Part shown: positions 1 through 12,299 of the stretch, one piece after another
How the letters are laid out: each line of letters begins with the position of its first letter
Position numbering within the stretch: position 1 is the first letter of the stretch
Source of the DNA: Lithospermum erythrorhizon
Taxonomy: Eukaryota > Streptophyta > Magnoliopsida > Boraginales > Boraginaceae
Length of the DNA: 64,000 nt
Assembly (NCBI GenBank): GCA_019722365.1
Contig: JADFUC010002023.1
Location: forward strand, 186,001-250,000
Direction of reading: 5' to 3'
Notes under the pieces: model-generated
Seen by the model: the letters and a program-made list of their open reading frames with translations, nothing else
Databases searched by the model: none
What the model was told of the DNA's origin: nothing
Position numbers and translations under genes: made by a program

Positions 1-2097
1 ATGGTTATTGATTTTGATAAATTGCCAATATCAACACCCTAGACGCTATTGACTCTTTAAAACACTCTATTATGGTAGCCTAATAATGTAACCCTTTATA
101 ATAATTTAATTACTCCGTATTTACCTTTTTTTTCCTTCCAATTTATAGTCTTTTGAATCAATGGAGGTACAAGAAAAATTTTGTTTAAAAAAATGAAGGG
201 AAAAAATAGTTTGAGAGATAAAATTTGAATGAATTACCTTAAAATATGTGTTTAAAGTGTCCTTAGAAAATTAGATTGGGGGTGTAATATTTTGGAATGC
301 CCAAATACTCTAAAATTATTGGATTTCTCATATAAACACCCTTTCCAATTTGCAACAATTCGGATCAATCTCATCAATCAAGCTATTGGCTATATATATA
401 ATAATTCTGCATGATTACACTGGAGTGACTCAGAACTTGTTGTTCCCCCGGGCACATCAACTACTTTTTACTTATTTTGATTAGGCATTTCTCCATACTC
501 TTTTTACTAATTTGTCTCACCTTTTTATCAGATTTCTGCAACTTTTACCGTTCTTGTTACCGGTAAGAGCTCAATTGTATTCAAGAAAACGAAGGATTTA
601 TAGTCACATGGCTTTGTCTGTTGTAAGGTTTCACCTCCTACTCACTACTACAATTTTTAGTAGGCTTAATTTCACTTTGCCTCTCATCGATCACCAACAC
701 TTTATTTAGCAATTCAACCTTTTTAATTTATCAAATTACTTCCTTGATAATAAATATAACATTTCGAATTTCTCGTGATCGTTTTTTAATCGTTATCCTC
801 CGGCTTTTTGCATTTGTCATTCTGTGATTAAGACAAATCATTAAGGAAAATTAAAATTAGTCAAAATGCTACATCGAACATAAAACGCCAATTAATTAAA
901 ATTATATCGACGGCTGACAAATTCACAGAAAATTAGTCAAAAGACATCAAAAATGAAGATAATTTATTATGTTAGAAACGACAATTATTTTAAAATAAAA
1001 ATTACAAGTAGAAATGACAACTAAAACCGAAGGAGTATAAGAATAGAAAAAAAAAACTCATTTAAGACAATAGTGGTACTCTAGTAATGTGATATTCTAG
1101 CATGGTTCAATTATGAAGCTGTAACAGTTATGTTAGAGGTTTTAAGTGCTATGGCTGGTTCAATTATGAAGTTGTAACAATTATGTTGTAGGTTTTAAGC
1201 CTATGGAAATTGGAACATAACGATATTTTATTTTTCAGAGGTTAGAGGAAGAAGTCCAGATTTTAATTATGGCAGGTTGGAAAAGAAGGGAAAACGGTGA
1301 CGGCAAAAGGGATATTGGAGGATATTTAGTTTTTCTAATTTTGTTAATGTTTTAAGTTTATTAAAAGAGGTTCACACATTCATTTTATTTAACTGAAAAA
1401 TGTAATATAAAAATAAATTAACATTAATAGTATTTTCAAGATATTTATTTTTCAGTTAAAGTATAAAATGTGTATCCAATACTTCAGTATTTCGATTGTT
1501 AAGTTCATATTCTCATATCCAATCAGACTTAAATATAAATACATTTAAGAAATGAAATTACTTCATTTTTAAGCATTTCATGATTATTTTGATGATTCAG
1601 TGAATATATAAACAACAAAAAAATATTAAGAATGGATAACATATCAGCAACATAAACATTATATGTTATTCATTTTGAAGTCCATGTATATCAAATTTGT
1701 TTTGACAATTAGATCAATTAATAAACCTTAAATTTTTACTAGTAATTAACCCCTCATTTGTGAAAGAAACGAAGGTATTAAAAATTCTAAACAACACTTT
1801 TATAATTTGTTAGTATAGAATATTCAAATCATATATGCCATGCTTGTAATTATGTCACTATCCGTCCTCAATGAACGTCATTCCGTTGATGTAACTGACG
1901 GTGAAATGTCACGGCAAAACGTATAAAAATGCAACATCTTCAACGACAAGAGATCTTTACAGAAGATGCAAAATCAATATAGATTACCCACCAATTTTGT
2001 TTTGTAACAAACATTGTAATGCAAAGAAATAATTTTTATTATTTATGAAAATAAGTATAAAATAAAATTTTCAGTATAGGAAAATTTTTCGGTGTAC
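1..2097. other. AT-rich intergenic DNA, no gene seen
   Basis: There is no reading frame with coding character here. The 65-codon frame at 512-709 shows no conserved motif and no splice context. The only structure I see is a near-tandem duplication of 53 bp: the phrase beginning GGTTCAATTATGAAG starts at 1104 and again at 1157 with about 85 percent identity. A TACTCCGTA 9-mer lies at 111-119. Confidence 0.5.
1104..1201. repeat. Two-copy tandem repeat, 53-bp period
   Basis: Copies start at 1104 and 1157. They share GGTTCAATTATGAAG, then GTTGTAAC or GCTGTAAC, then GTTATG or ATTATG, then GGTTTTAAG. They differ by a few substitutions, so the duplication is not recent. There is no associated gene. 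Confidence 0.7.
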
Positions 2098-2681
2098 ATG
2101 TCTTATCAAATCGAAGAACATCAACAAATTATGGAGTCCGCCGTGGAATCTAGCATCGTATTCCCAGATATCGTATGGACCCCGATCAGGCCCTTGACTC
2201 GACTCGGTCTATTTCCGAATGGATGGACATACAAGGCGTATGCAGCAGGGCCTCAAGCTTTACATCACGCAGATTTCACCTTAATAGCGGATTTAAGGAT
2301 ACGACCTAAGTTGGACTATGTAATTGATGTTTAACGCTTTAAGTAGACTTTAATTTATGTAAGCGAGATTCGCTTCCTCGCAGGATTTGATTTAAGATTT
2401 GGAAGTAAGGCCACTTTTAGCTTGTACTACAAACGCCTTTACAGCCTTTGTCAGAATATTTATTAAAGTGGACTTGATTTAAGCTTGAAGTCATGTCAGT
2501 TTAGCTTATACTACAGCCATTTTATGCTTTTTGTTGTCAGAGTAACGATCCGCATGAAGTTGATAGTTCCAACCTTATCGACGACACGATCAACCTATTG
2601 TGGGCCTTAGCGTTGTTTCCCCGCCTGGAATCCAATCCATGGGACCGAACATTCAGTGGTATTCATTCGGAACTCATTTAA
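2098..2681 (+). CDS. Unrecognised two-exon candidate gene
   Basis: Two open blocks join in frame across a plausible intron. Block A (2098-2319, 74 codons from ATG) ends with residues RPKLDY at a GTAATT donor. Block B (2541-2681) follows the acceptor TTGTTGTCAG and encodes 46 residues, including SNLIDDTINLLWALALF, LESNPWDR and a TAA stop. The combined product is about 120 residues. The composition is protein-like (Trp, Pro and Gly present, little low complexity) and the codons are CpG-richer than the flanks. I do not recognise the family. A missing 5' exon is possible, because a TTTTCAG lies just upstream, although a TAG follows it in this frame. It may be a gene fragment carried by a transposon. 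The exon join is inferred only from phase and splice motifs. Confidence 0.3.
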
Positions 2682-3741
2682 TCAAACTTGAGATTTTTCG
2701 TGTTCATGCAAAAATTTGAATAATGTATTATTAGCTTATTCCGAATATTCAAAGTCAGTTTCTTGGGAGAAATTTGTTTTATTCTATTAGATTTTGTTTG
2801 TATCAAGAATTATTGTGTTTGTGCACAATTTTGACGTATGCTTGTCAGCGTTTAAAAGATTTAACTTAAAGAATTCCGTAGATCATTCTTTGTATTTTCT
2901 TAGATGTTTTTGTGTATTTTTATGTGAATTTTGACGAGAATTTCTAAAATATGTGGGGGTTTATATGTATCTCAAGCTCAATACTTGCTTCGATTGGTTG
3001 ATTACTGTGTGAATCATGATCTTAATTAATCTTGGGCGCAAGATTCAACCGGCCGGATATTTAGGAATTTTTTGCCCAAGAAACAATATGGGCCTTATTT
3101 TGTATAAAAAGAAGGTTCCTATATTCTTTTTCTGCGCCAAATGTATTTGCTATCAATTCCGGACCTTCCGGATTCTTTTATTTTAAACCCCTCTTTTTGG
3201 AGCGCCTTATTTTGAACCCCGCAACTTTCTGAACTTCATTTTGCACTTATGGTCATTTTATCCCAATAAAATTTAGATTTTTAGCTCTCAACTTAAATTT
3301 AATGAACATTTAATTGGCTATTTTCTCGAAAACCTTGTTCGATTTTGGTGGTTTTATTAAATTTAGGTTCGAATGGTAACCTAGCCACGTGGCATGTATT
3401 TAGTGCCTTAATTTAATTAATTTGATTGAGTCATCTTAATCATTTTAATTATTTTTTTGATAAATTTTCACTGTCTACAAACATTTATACGAAGTTTTTC
3501 GTACGAAATACCATTTACCGCCGAGATTCGAGTCCTAATAATTTTGTAGTTCACTATGAATGTTCCATATCAAAAATAAGAACAAAAATTCACCACTATA
3601 ACCCCGATTTGTAAATTTCTGCATTACATTTTGCAGTTATTGTGCTTGCAGCCGTAACGTTTTTTTTATATTTAGGGATGATATTATTTCAAATACAAGA
3701 GTATTACAACTTATGTGAGTATTACAAATCTGAGATTTTTT

Positions 3742-3893
3742 GCTAACTATTACAGAACAATGCTAACTAATATACAATTAAAGAAGAATTACAAACTATT
3801 ATAAGTAAGAAAAATATGGCTAACTATTACAGAACAATGCTAACTAATATACAATTAGAGAACAATTACAAACTATTACAAGTAATAAAAATA
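3742..3893. repeat. Two-copy tandem repeat, 77-bp period
   Basis: The unit begins GCTAACTATTACAGAACAAT at 3742 and again at 3819. It is nearly identical through ACAAACTATTA, so it is a young duplication. Each unit itself contains two GCTAACTA words, suggesting an older internal repeat. Confidence 0.85.
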
Positions 3894-3968
3894 TATGTCT
3901 ACTTGACTTCGAACTCCAAAACCTCGACGGAAGTTCAAATGAATGACACTAAAGGCCATAAGTTTTAA

Positions 3969-4026
3969 GCATGTAACATGACATTATTAATTAAGCAGCA
4001 TGTAACATGACATTATTACTTAAGAA
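3969..4026. repeat. Two-copy tandem repeat, 29-bp period
   Basis: GCATGTAACATGACATTATT occurs at 3969 and 3998. The copies are separated by a short linker and are almost identical. Confidence 0.8.
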
Positions 4027-5938
4027 CATTATTAATTTCATTTCCAGAGTTAGGCCATTTTTATCAGAAAATTATAGTGGTTGCCGGTTTAATCAATTTG
4101 GCTTCGTCAGCCTTCTGATTGCAGCAGAATGCCAAATTTCAGGGCTTGGCTTCTATTAAGAGTTTAATCAATTAGGCTTCTTTTCTAGATTTTTTTTAAT
4201 TGGTTTATCCTAAATGTTTAATGAATTATATATTCAATTTTCTATTTCAATTAATTCAAGTTAAAGTTCGGACCACATGGAAATAAATTTCTACAGTATT
4301 TTTTATGAGCGGTGTTATTCTTATGTCGAACTACTTATTAAATATTCTACCGTTTCAATTTAGTTCATCATCTAACAAAAATTTCTTATTTCATTATAAT
4401 CGATTACATTTTGAGTCAATTCAAATTTTTTCATTGGAGTCAAAAAATTAAAGTATTCCTAATATTCTTTATTTTATTGACAATATTTTCCTCTCCTTAA
4501 AAATATTAAAATTAATTATTATATTAATAAAGTATTAGTAATGCTTTGAAATAGGATGATTAAAATCAGATGGAATGAGTATTTCATATCAAAATTAAAT
4601 AAAAGCAATATAATTAATGTATCAGAAAAGATGATGTCATGCTAATGCTGATTGAGTTTTACTCCCGTATGATACAAGCTGACTTGTATTTGGTAGGACC
4701 AGCTTAGTTATTACTCCTATTACTCTATTATGAGGGAGCATTAGTTATTAGGAGCAGTACATATAGTCATTATTGTTGTGATTAAATGCCTAAATTAATC
4801 ACCAAACCTAAGCGATCAATGTTAACGACAGAATTAAATTGCGAAAATAAACAACATAATAAATTTATATAGTAATTCCCTTAACGCGAAAAGCGCACGT
4901 CTCTGCCAGAATCCACTAAAACCAAACCCAAGATTGTTACAATTACCTATCAAGCTAGAACACTCAATTAAGTAATACTTTATATCTCAAGATTCTCAAT
5001 AACAGTGTCTCACAACATATTGATGATGATTCAATAATATTCTCTCTAGAAGTTGTTTAAGATTTTAATTTTGTGATAAACAAAACTCATAGAAACATCA
5101 TATATTTATAGGTAACAAAACCTACTAAGGCTATGTCTTTTCTTGGGCTTCAAGATGTCAAAACTGCAAAAAAAATGAGTCTTCCGGAATCCGCGCGGGA
5201 GCAGGTCGGGAGCAAGTCGGGATAGCTGCCCCGACCTACTTTAATCTCTAACAAGCTTCCAAAAATAAAGGTCCCCGAGGTCGGGACTTGGTCGGGACCT
5301 CGACAAGGCCTGACCTTACAATCTCGAATTCTAACAAGCTTTTGCCGCTTAAAATTTGGTCTTCAATTCCAATAATTATTATTTCCTGAGATGACGATTA
5401 ATATGTCGTATTAGTATGGTTTTACATGCATTCAATTATTAAGGGCGTCCCTAAGTTGGTCCTTTCATAAATATATGTATCGCTTCCATCTTGGGTACAT
5501 TGCACGTATAGTATCGATCATGGTGCATTTTAAATCTCACATATTACTCTTGAAAAGTGATATAAATAAATTTTGGAGTATAGTCTATTAAAATGATAAT
5601 GTTCGAAAAAGTGATAAATATGCAACATTGTACTCTTTCAAGAGCCATACAACAATAAATATGATAATATCGGAAATTAGATTGTGACAATACCACCTGG
5701 CCAATTACTAGAAACGTACTCCACGCAGGCTTAAAAACCGACGCCAATTCTTTTTTTTACATGGAGTCGAGCATAAAGGTCGGACTTATGTCAAGTGTTT
5801 TGACAAGCCCTAAGAGTATCGGGTTCGGGCCAAAGTATGGCGTCAGGTGGAATTGGTTTAGCGTCGGGTATTAAATTATGAAAAAATAAATAAATAATAA
5901 AATATATACCAACGCTAACCCGACGTCTGATGTCTGCA

Positions 5939-5946
5939 TATAAATA
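5939..5946 (+). promoter_or_regulatory. TATA box of the 6015 first exon
   Basis: TATAAATA lies 69 bp upstream of the ATG at 6015. It is followed by a pyrimidine-rich leader with CTCAAGCAAAGC and a CCCCCCACCACGACGCC stretch. The spacing fits a plant core promoter with a start site near 5970. Confidence 0.5.
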
Positions 5947-6014
5947 AACCCTACCTTTTTCATTTATTTTCTCAAGCAAAGCTACATTAACCCCCCACCA
6001 CGACGCCGCCTCTA

Positions 6015-6095
6015 ATGGACGCCAACTCATCTCTGATTTACAACCCCCTCCGAACCCACACCTCCTCCTACGCTTCCCACACCCAAAAAATCAAG
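6015..6095 (+). CDS. First exon of an unidentified gene, rest not found
   Basis: An ATG in a good leader context opens 27 codons (starting MDANSSLIYNPLRT, ending QKIK). They run into AAG followed by GTAAGT, a near-consensus plant 5' splice site, and then a T-rich intron-like tract. The TATA box at 5939-5946 supports a real transcription start. Downstream from about 6.5 kb the sequence becomes CpG-richer, transposon-like and stop-filled, and I could not find a continuing exon. The gene may be truncated by insertion, or its next exon may lie beyond a large intron. I do not recognise the protein from these residues. Confidence 0.35.
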
Positions 6096-6806
6096 GTAAG
6101 TCGTTTTCCCTCTTTTTCGTGTTTTTGGTTTTTTTGTTGGTTTTTAATTCAGAATTATCAGTAATGTTTATTTATTTAATTATGATTTTTAATTGCTTAA
6201 TTAACACTGTGTAATTCATTCCCTTTTTTCGCTGCTTTTTTCAGTTTTTTGTTGGTTTTAATTCATACTATTGCAATTGTTTATAATTATTTATTTATAT
6301 TTGTTTGACTATGATTTTAATTGCTTGTAATTAATTGTATAATTCGTTTAATAATTACGAATTTGAATTACGTTGTTGAGCGGTTGAATTACACGCTAAA
6401 TTGAATTGATTAGTTTTTTGAATCAATTTTATTAGTTGTAATCGAATTAGAAGTAGAATTTAGTTATTTAACTAATCTTATAAATGTTTGTATATTTTTG
6501 GGACAAGAAAATGAAGACAAAAGGCACATGTTGAATGGTCAATATGTGAGCGTATTTGGTCAAAGAGGTTTCCAAACTTTGTGCAATGTATTTCGAGGCA
6601 GGGAATCAACCTACTTAAATCGCCCTACTTGCTAGTGTTTACGGCCTCGCAAGACACGCTTAGAGTGAACATCGAGAGTCATGGATCGCAAAGAATATAA
6701 CACCACCCGTGTGTATATTCCCAGGTAACATCGGGTCAAGCAATAGTGAATGCATCTCGCAGCAGTATATTTAATGTTCAAATAAATGAATTTGTATAAC
6801 TATAAT

Positions 6807-6900
6807 AGTTCACTAAATAAATAACTTAAAAGTCGCAGATGTACCATGATTTAGTTCACTAAATAAATAACTTATGTCGTTTGGTGATGTACCATGATTT
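6807..6900. repeat. Two-copy tandem repeat, 46-bp period
   Basis: AGTTCACTAAATAAATAACT occurs at 6807 and 6853, and each copy ends with GATGTACCATGATTT. The middles differ (AAAAGTCGCA against ATGTCGTTTGGT). Confidence 0.75.
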
Positions 6901-8092
6901 TACGAAGAGTTAGTAGCCGAGTTGAAGGAGGAATAGATAAATCACATTTGATCAAAATTTCAGACATGGTTTCAAACCATATTCAAATAATATGGAGATA
7001 ATGATCTTCAAGCATTAAAGGCCTGCCGCTTCCGAAATTAAACGGTACAAGGCTATTACGCCAATGGCTACTAATTCACATTAGATAGGTGGATGGTAAC
7101 AAGAACACGTATAACAGCGTAGCCTGTAGTCGCTGTCCTCACGCATTTAATTATGCTAATTATTACGGGTCATGTGAGATTCGGTAACTGTCGCACGGCC
7201 ATGCACAAGTAACTTGTACTCAAGTATTATTCCGACGAACCTGGATGTGTGAATCATTAGAGCTTCAGAAAGATGACTCTTTTTATCCCAGCATCGCAGT
7301 ACAACAAGCATAATTATCTTCTACGTCAAATAGTATAAGATGTTATCAAGGCAATGAAACCCAATGCGAGAAGTCGTAGTTGATTGGACCTATGCAAAAT
7401 GTTGATGACGCTTAAATAATTCAAGATATCTTTCAAGAAGAAAAGAACAACCTTCGCCGGTTCTTGTCGATCCATCAAACCACGCTGACATCGCCCAAGA
7501 GGGGGTTTTCAAGACGCTGGGGCATTTGTGAGGATTGATGTTTTATTACGAAATGGACTAAATCTGATAACGATCATGTAATTTAGAAGGCTATTTGGAA
7601 ACACACAGTGACGAATTCTGAAGATAATTGGTGAGTCTATTTTTATTTTCAGTTTTTCATGTAACTAAATAAGTTTGTATTAAACCTCAGAGTAATATTG
7701 CAAATGTAGTAGTCATGGTCTTTGTTGTATTTCCATTGTTGTATTTGAATGTTTTGGCTTTATGTATGATTGCAGTCATGGAGCAGTTGTAAAATCGCAT
7801 GTTTTTTAATCAAAAACAATGTTCTACAATATTACGGCCGTGTTAAATAAGGCTGGGTTTGTAGAATACATTTTTCCGTAACATGTCGGCTTCCAAAATT
7901 TTCCGCTACTCTAAATGTGGAAATTGAACATTTATCATCAGGTTTGGCCTACAACGGGGTCAGATCATGATTTGCCACAAATACCTTCTTTATATAAAAC
8001 TTAATCAAGCATTTTACATCTTTAATACATTTCTAAACCCTAAAACTCCTAATACATTTCTAATATAGATTTTTTGTTTAATTTTGTATTTA

Positions 8093-8370
8093 AATTCAAA
8101 GAGGTAATTATTATCATTGTCTCATAATATACATTTCATTTTTTATTATTATTGTGTAATCTATTTCATTATTGTATAATTTGTTCTTAATTTTGTTTTT
8201 ATGTTTAATCTATCATTATATTTAACCTCTATTTTGTTTAATTTATAGGAATTCAAAAAGGTAATTATTATCATTGTCTCATAATAATTATCGTTTAATC
8301 TATTTCGTTTTGTTATGATTTGTATCTAATTTTATATGTTTATTATAGGAAAATTCAAAGAGGTAATTTT
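8093..8370 (+). repeat. Three spaced repeats resembling a micro-exon
   Basis: The phrase AATTCAAAGAGGTAATT or a close variant starts at 8093, 8250 and 8352. In the second and third copies it is directly preceded by TTTATAGG or TTATAGG, so each looks like a tiny exon between an acceptor (ATAG) and a donor (GGTAATT). The first two copies also share ATTATCATTGTCTCATAAT downstream. The pattern is most simply a tandem duplication of about 100-157 bp. There is no evidence that it is spliced. Confidence 0.5.
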
Positions 8371-8900
8371 AATATTTTTTAATGTTTGGATTGTTGTTAT
8401 GTAGGTTTAGCCAGTTAATGTTTATGTTTAGGTTAATGTTTAGTTGTGTTATGTTTATAAGTTGCTTATGTTTTAGCCGTATAGTTATTATTGCTCAGGT
8501 AGTCTGGGTTTTGTGCAATATTTTGCAGCCTCCATTTCAGAATATCATTAATTCAGCAATAATGTTTTAAAAATTCTACTGTATAGCGCCGATGTCATCA
8601 CGGCAACGTATCGATTATTAACTCCCTATCATACTAACCGAAAGAGCTCGGCGCTTAAGTACCAGCATCTCTAGCCTCTCTATGTAAAGGGTTCTAGAAT
8701 ATGCACGCGCAAATTTATTGAATGGCCAAGGAAAGCCAAGTCCCCGACGCTTGACGCAAATTCCACTCCATTTACTCTCCCAAACTCTATGATTGTGGAC
8801 TCTCGAAGTGTACGCTTAGCGACGGTTTTACATTTTTACTGTTGCTATTAAAGATAGTTACACTATTGATCATCGAATCAACCTGATAAATTTTAATTAG

Positions 8901-11233
8901 TAGTAACTGTATTAATCATTGGAGATACTAGTGGATTTGGTACCAAAAGCATAATATAAAATGTTACTTTGATCACATATAGTCACGATAAGTTGTTTGA
9001 TCATCAACATTAACATATATATAATTGTTACAATTTGTTCTCAAATTAATTGAAACGTTAAACTCTACTTGCTTGTGAAACAATGCCCAGAACATTTTCG
9101 GTATGCATTTGCTCCTATGAACTTTTTGAAACATATTTTATATTTATTATTCTTTATCTCAACTTGTTTATGCTTTACCCTTCCCACCACCATAATCAAA
9201 GGTGTTGCCGCAAATCCATTGACTTTGTTATCTCGATGTGGGACACATAATCACTCATGACTTATCAATTTGTTACCTTTCTTGTAAATTTTCACATGAT
9301 TTCTTTCCCAGTTAAAGTTATTCAAAACTATTGCACCAAACTCGATTGATTCATTATCAAAAAATTTAACTATTAAAATTTTAATCCGAAGTCCCCCATG
9401 ATTACATGACATAGTATAGAAGTGTGCATAAAATACAATTTCAAACGAAACAGACCGAAACCAAACCAAAATAACACAATTTTTTTGAATCGAACGAACC
9501 GATTCGGTCGCTGCATAAACCGACTATGAATCGGTTCGGTTTGATTTTCCCCAAAACCGAACTGAACCGAAGCGTACAAATACAGTCCTAAAATAGTATA
9601 TGTAATTGCATAAGGAATTAGGGCATATTGAAAGATAGTATATGTAATTGCATAATGAACTAGGGCATATTGATCAACAAAGTACCATTGCAAGTTGTTA
9701 ACCAAAACAAATGTCGGCCTCATAAAAGATACGTCTCTTTCAAATAGATTATTGATGTTTCCTCTATAAATAAATCCAAAGATCAATTGAGTACACGTGG
9801 GGATGAATACTAGAGAAACCCTAATCAAAACTTTGAGACAAACTTTTCTGGAGCTAAAAATACTACTAAAGCCTACATATATATAGCATATAGGAGACCA
9901 TAGGGTGTATGAAGGCAATAATCTAAGTGCACAGCTTGTTTTTTAATTTGCTTGCACAAGCCCGTGTGATGTTGATTTGTCCCCTAAATCTACTAATGCA
10001 TTTACAGTTACAATTCATTTACTCATAGAAACAATAATTCATTGAATTAAATACATAGAATAGAGTAGAATATCTACTACTCCTTTACATCCTAAATAAT
10101 TTTTTTTTTTTTGAAATAATTATATTTGGAATTCTATTATATTATTTATTAACTTTTTTCTTTAAAATCTTCTTATTTAAAGAGATAAGGAATGAAAAAC
10201 TATTTTACGCTTAATGCTATTAGTTATTGATTAGTGGATATATAAGTAAAATATATTCCTCCATTTCCTGCACGCCTAATTGCTTTTGAAAAGGCCAAAC
10301 GCTCAACCATGTGTGGGTCATAATGCTACTTACGCCCTAAGTTTCATAATGTGTGTAGCAAGAAATCGCAGGATTTCAACCTGGGGAGATTGAATCTTCC
10401 CTTAAAACCATCATGACTGAACCCACACCGATGAAGATGCTAGAGCCGGTGCTTAGCACGCAGTTTCATCAACAGCCTATGTCCCTAAGTTGACTACATT
10501 AGATCGTATGTCAAGGCTTACCTACAATGGCATTTTATTCACTAATCCAAAAATATAAAATTGATATCATTGAATTGGCTTTAAAATATTTTCGCACATA
10601 TTTTTTGTAATTTTTCATAATATACAAAAAGTAATTGATGACAAAGTTGTGTCCCCTCGAAAAGTGAGGAAGTCAACTAATTTGAAATGGAGGTAGGTTT
10701 ACATTCTAATGTTTAACTAATCTAAAAATGCTAGTATTGCCAATTAAAAACCCGAAGAAAGTAGTAGTTTAAAGTGTTTGTCAACTAACTGAAGAGTTAA
10801 TTTCACTGTGAGACTAGTTTGTATTAATATAATGATAATTGTTAGATTTAGAATTACAAACTTGTTACATAAAGAATTTTAATTATTTGCATTGGTGTGC
10901 AATGGAAGTTGATCAAAGAAAAATATTATTTGCAACAAGTTCTTAATTTCATGAATTGTCGTTGTTTTAATGTGAACTTCAGGATCAAAGTCTATTAGAG
11001 TTCATATGATAATGTGGATATGGTAATGTACGTTAAGCACATGAGTTCGACCTGAGTGAACCTGTTATATCAGGTTAAAATTTATTAGAGGTAGTAGCTA
11101 ACTTAGTACTCCGTATTTATTTGCCTATATATACTGACAATTTAAATTTAAATCTAATAATTGTGGATAAATATTTGATGTAACAATTGTGTCACTAAAA
11201 AATCAAATTAAGAGAAATTAGTTGACCATCATG
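8901..11233. other. Intergenic DNA with CCGAACCGA-type low complexity
   Basis: Positions 9450-9580 are rich in the words CGGTTCGGT and ACCGAAC, a composition typical of degenerate termini and interiors of plant DNA transposons. The adjacent 42-bp duplication (9595-9673) lies in the same open frame, but that frame (181 codons on minus) has no conserved protein character. Positions 9980-11230 show nothing beyond AT-rich DNA and a TACTCCGTA at 11107-11115. Confidence 0.4.
9595..9673. repeat. Two-copy tandem repeat, 42-bp period
   Basis: AGTATATGTAATTGCATAA starts at 9595 and 9637, and each copy continues into AGGGCATATTGA with few differences. Confidence 0.8.
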
Positions 11234-11484
11234 TACTCCCTCTATTTCTTAATTTAAGAACCATTTTCCCATAATAAAAATTCTTTTTTGGTTCCCATTT
11301 TACCAAATTAAGTAATAAAAATTAAAAGAAAATTTTGTTTGTGAGATGTATTTGAATTTTCCTAAAACTTTGTACAAAAATAAATAGGTATTAGATAAAG
11401 GGATAAAAAGAGTAATAAATAATACTCGGCAATAATTTTTCTTCTTCTTCTTAATATTCAAATATTTCAAGATGTAGGGATAGT
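11234..11484. mobile_element. Possible Stowaway-like MITE
   Basis: The left end TACTCCCTCTATTTCTTAA is the classic Stowaway-type terminal phrase. A weak inverted counterpart (TACTATCCCTACATCTT on the minus strand) ends near 11484. No clear TA duplication and no coding capacity. The right boundary is uncertain. Confidence 0.3.
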
Positions 11485-11584
11485 ATCTCAATAGTAGTAT
11501 ATTAAAAAGAGAAGTGTGTTGTACTCCACGCGAATGGTCTCATGGCGCGGAGCTGCTTTTTTTTTTTTTTTTACTTTTATATGG

Positions 11585-12290
11585 TTTTAAATTGATAAAT
11601 TAATATTTGATTATTTAATAAACTTTTATGATAATATTTTTGACCCCTCCACTGGGATAAGTGACGCAAATTAATAATTGCCCATTTTTCATTATTTCTA
11701 CGCAAGGTCATATGCGACTATGTTTTTTTGTAGTAGTTCAACCAACTATTGAATAGAACATCGTCTCGCCCGTCATTTGACAAGCACTTATGGTCGTGGA
11801 TTGCCGGCTACAAGTGATCAGCTTTTCCTTTTTCTCGATTTTTTTAACGGTTGTTTTTCATATCAATACAGAGAAATTGAGAATTCAATACTGACTATTT
11901 AATGAGCCTCCAAGATAATATTTGTGTCCGTCTCCGCCTCGATAATGTGCTAAATTAATAATTTGTGCTATTTTTCGTCTTTTTCACTCATTTCTATGCA
12001 CGGTTACATGACCTGTGTTTTTTTCCTTTCACGGAATATTTTTCCTTTTTAACGGTTGTTTTTCAATTATCAACAACGATAAACTCCTATAAATTAATAC
12101 TAATTATTTAATAAACTCTCTAAGATAATATTTTTGGCCCCTCCCATTCGGGATGGGTGCTAAATTAATAACTGCGGCTTTTTCGCTCATTTTCATTATT
12201 TCGACGCATGCTCATAAGGTGACTGCGGCTCTTTTTTTTTATAGCCGATCAACCATCAATGTAATATCGCCTTATCCGCCATTCGAGGTA
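11585..12290. repeat. Three diverged tandem copies of an Emigrant-like sequence
   Basis: Copies start near 11585, 11873 and 12076. Each has the order AAATTAATA or equivalent, ATTTAATAAACTCT, AAGATAATATTT, a GACCCCTCC-like C-rich word, GCTAAATTAATAA and a CATTTTTC or TTTTCGCTC tract. The first two end in AACGGTTGTTTTTCA. The first and third also share a tail (CAACCA, ATCGTCTCGCCCGTCATT against ATCGCCTTATCCGCCATT). The words CTATAAATTAATA and ATAATATTTTTGG resemble the inner region of the Emigrant/pogo-type element at 26084-26706. None of the copies has recognisable termini. Confidence 0.5.
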
Positions 12291-12299
12291 ACCAAACTA

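Larger units (their letters stand above)
2682..5938. other. Intergenic DNA with small tandem repeats
   Basis: No supported gene. Apart from the two tandem duplications listed separately (3742-3893 and 3969-4026), the stretch is AT-rich. A short more GC-rich patch around 5180-5310 contains near-repeated phrases (GGGAGCAGGTCGGGAGCAAG, then further GTCGGGA words) of the kind seen in decayed plant transposons. No termini could be defined. Confidence 0.45.
6096..8900. other. Intron-like tract, then unclassified repeat-derived DNA
   Basis: Positions 6096-6480 look like plant intron (T-runs, TTTTTAATTCAG). From about 6500 to 7650 and again 8580-8850 the sequence is richer in CpG and has no long frame, resembling old transposon coding DNA. 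I could not match a family. A 46-bp tandem duplication lies at 6807-6900. Three exon-like repeats lie at 8093-8370. Confidence 0.35.

Noticed and set aside
9373..9918. 181-codon minus-strand frame, the longest in the window
   Set aside because: It overlaps a CCGAACCGA low-complexity patch and a 42-bp duplication, has no recognisable domain and has amino-acid composition driven by the repeats.
10300..10480. tRNA-like or SINE-like segment (minus strand GGTTGAAATCC resembling a B box)
   Set aside because: No A box at the right distance, no cloverleaf pairing and no poly-A/T tail with target duplications.
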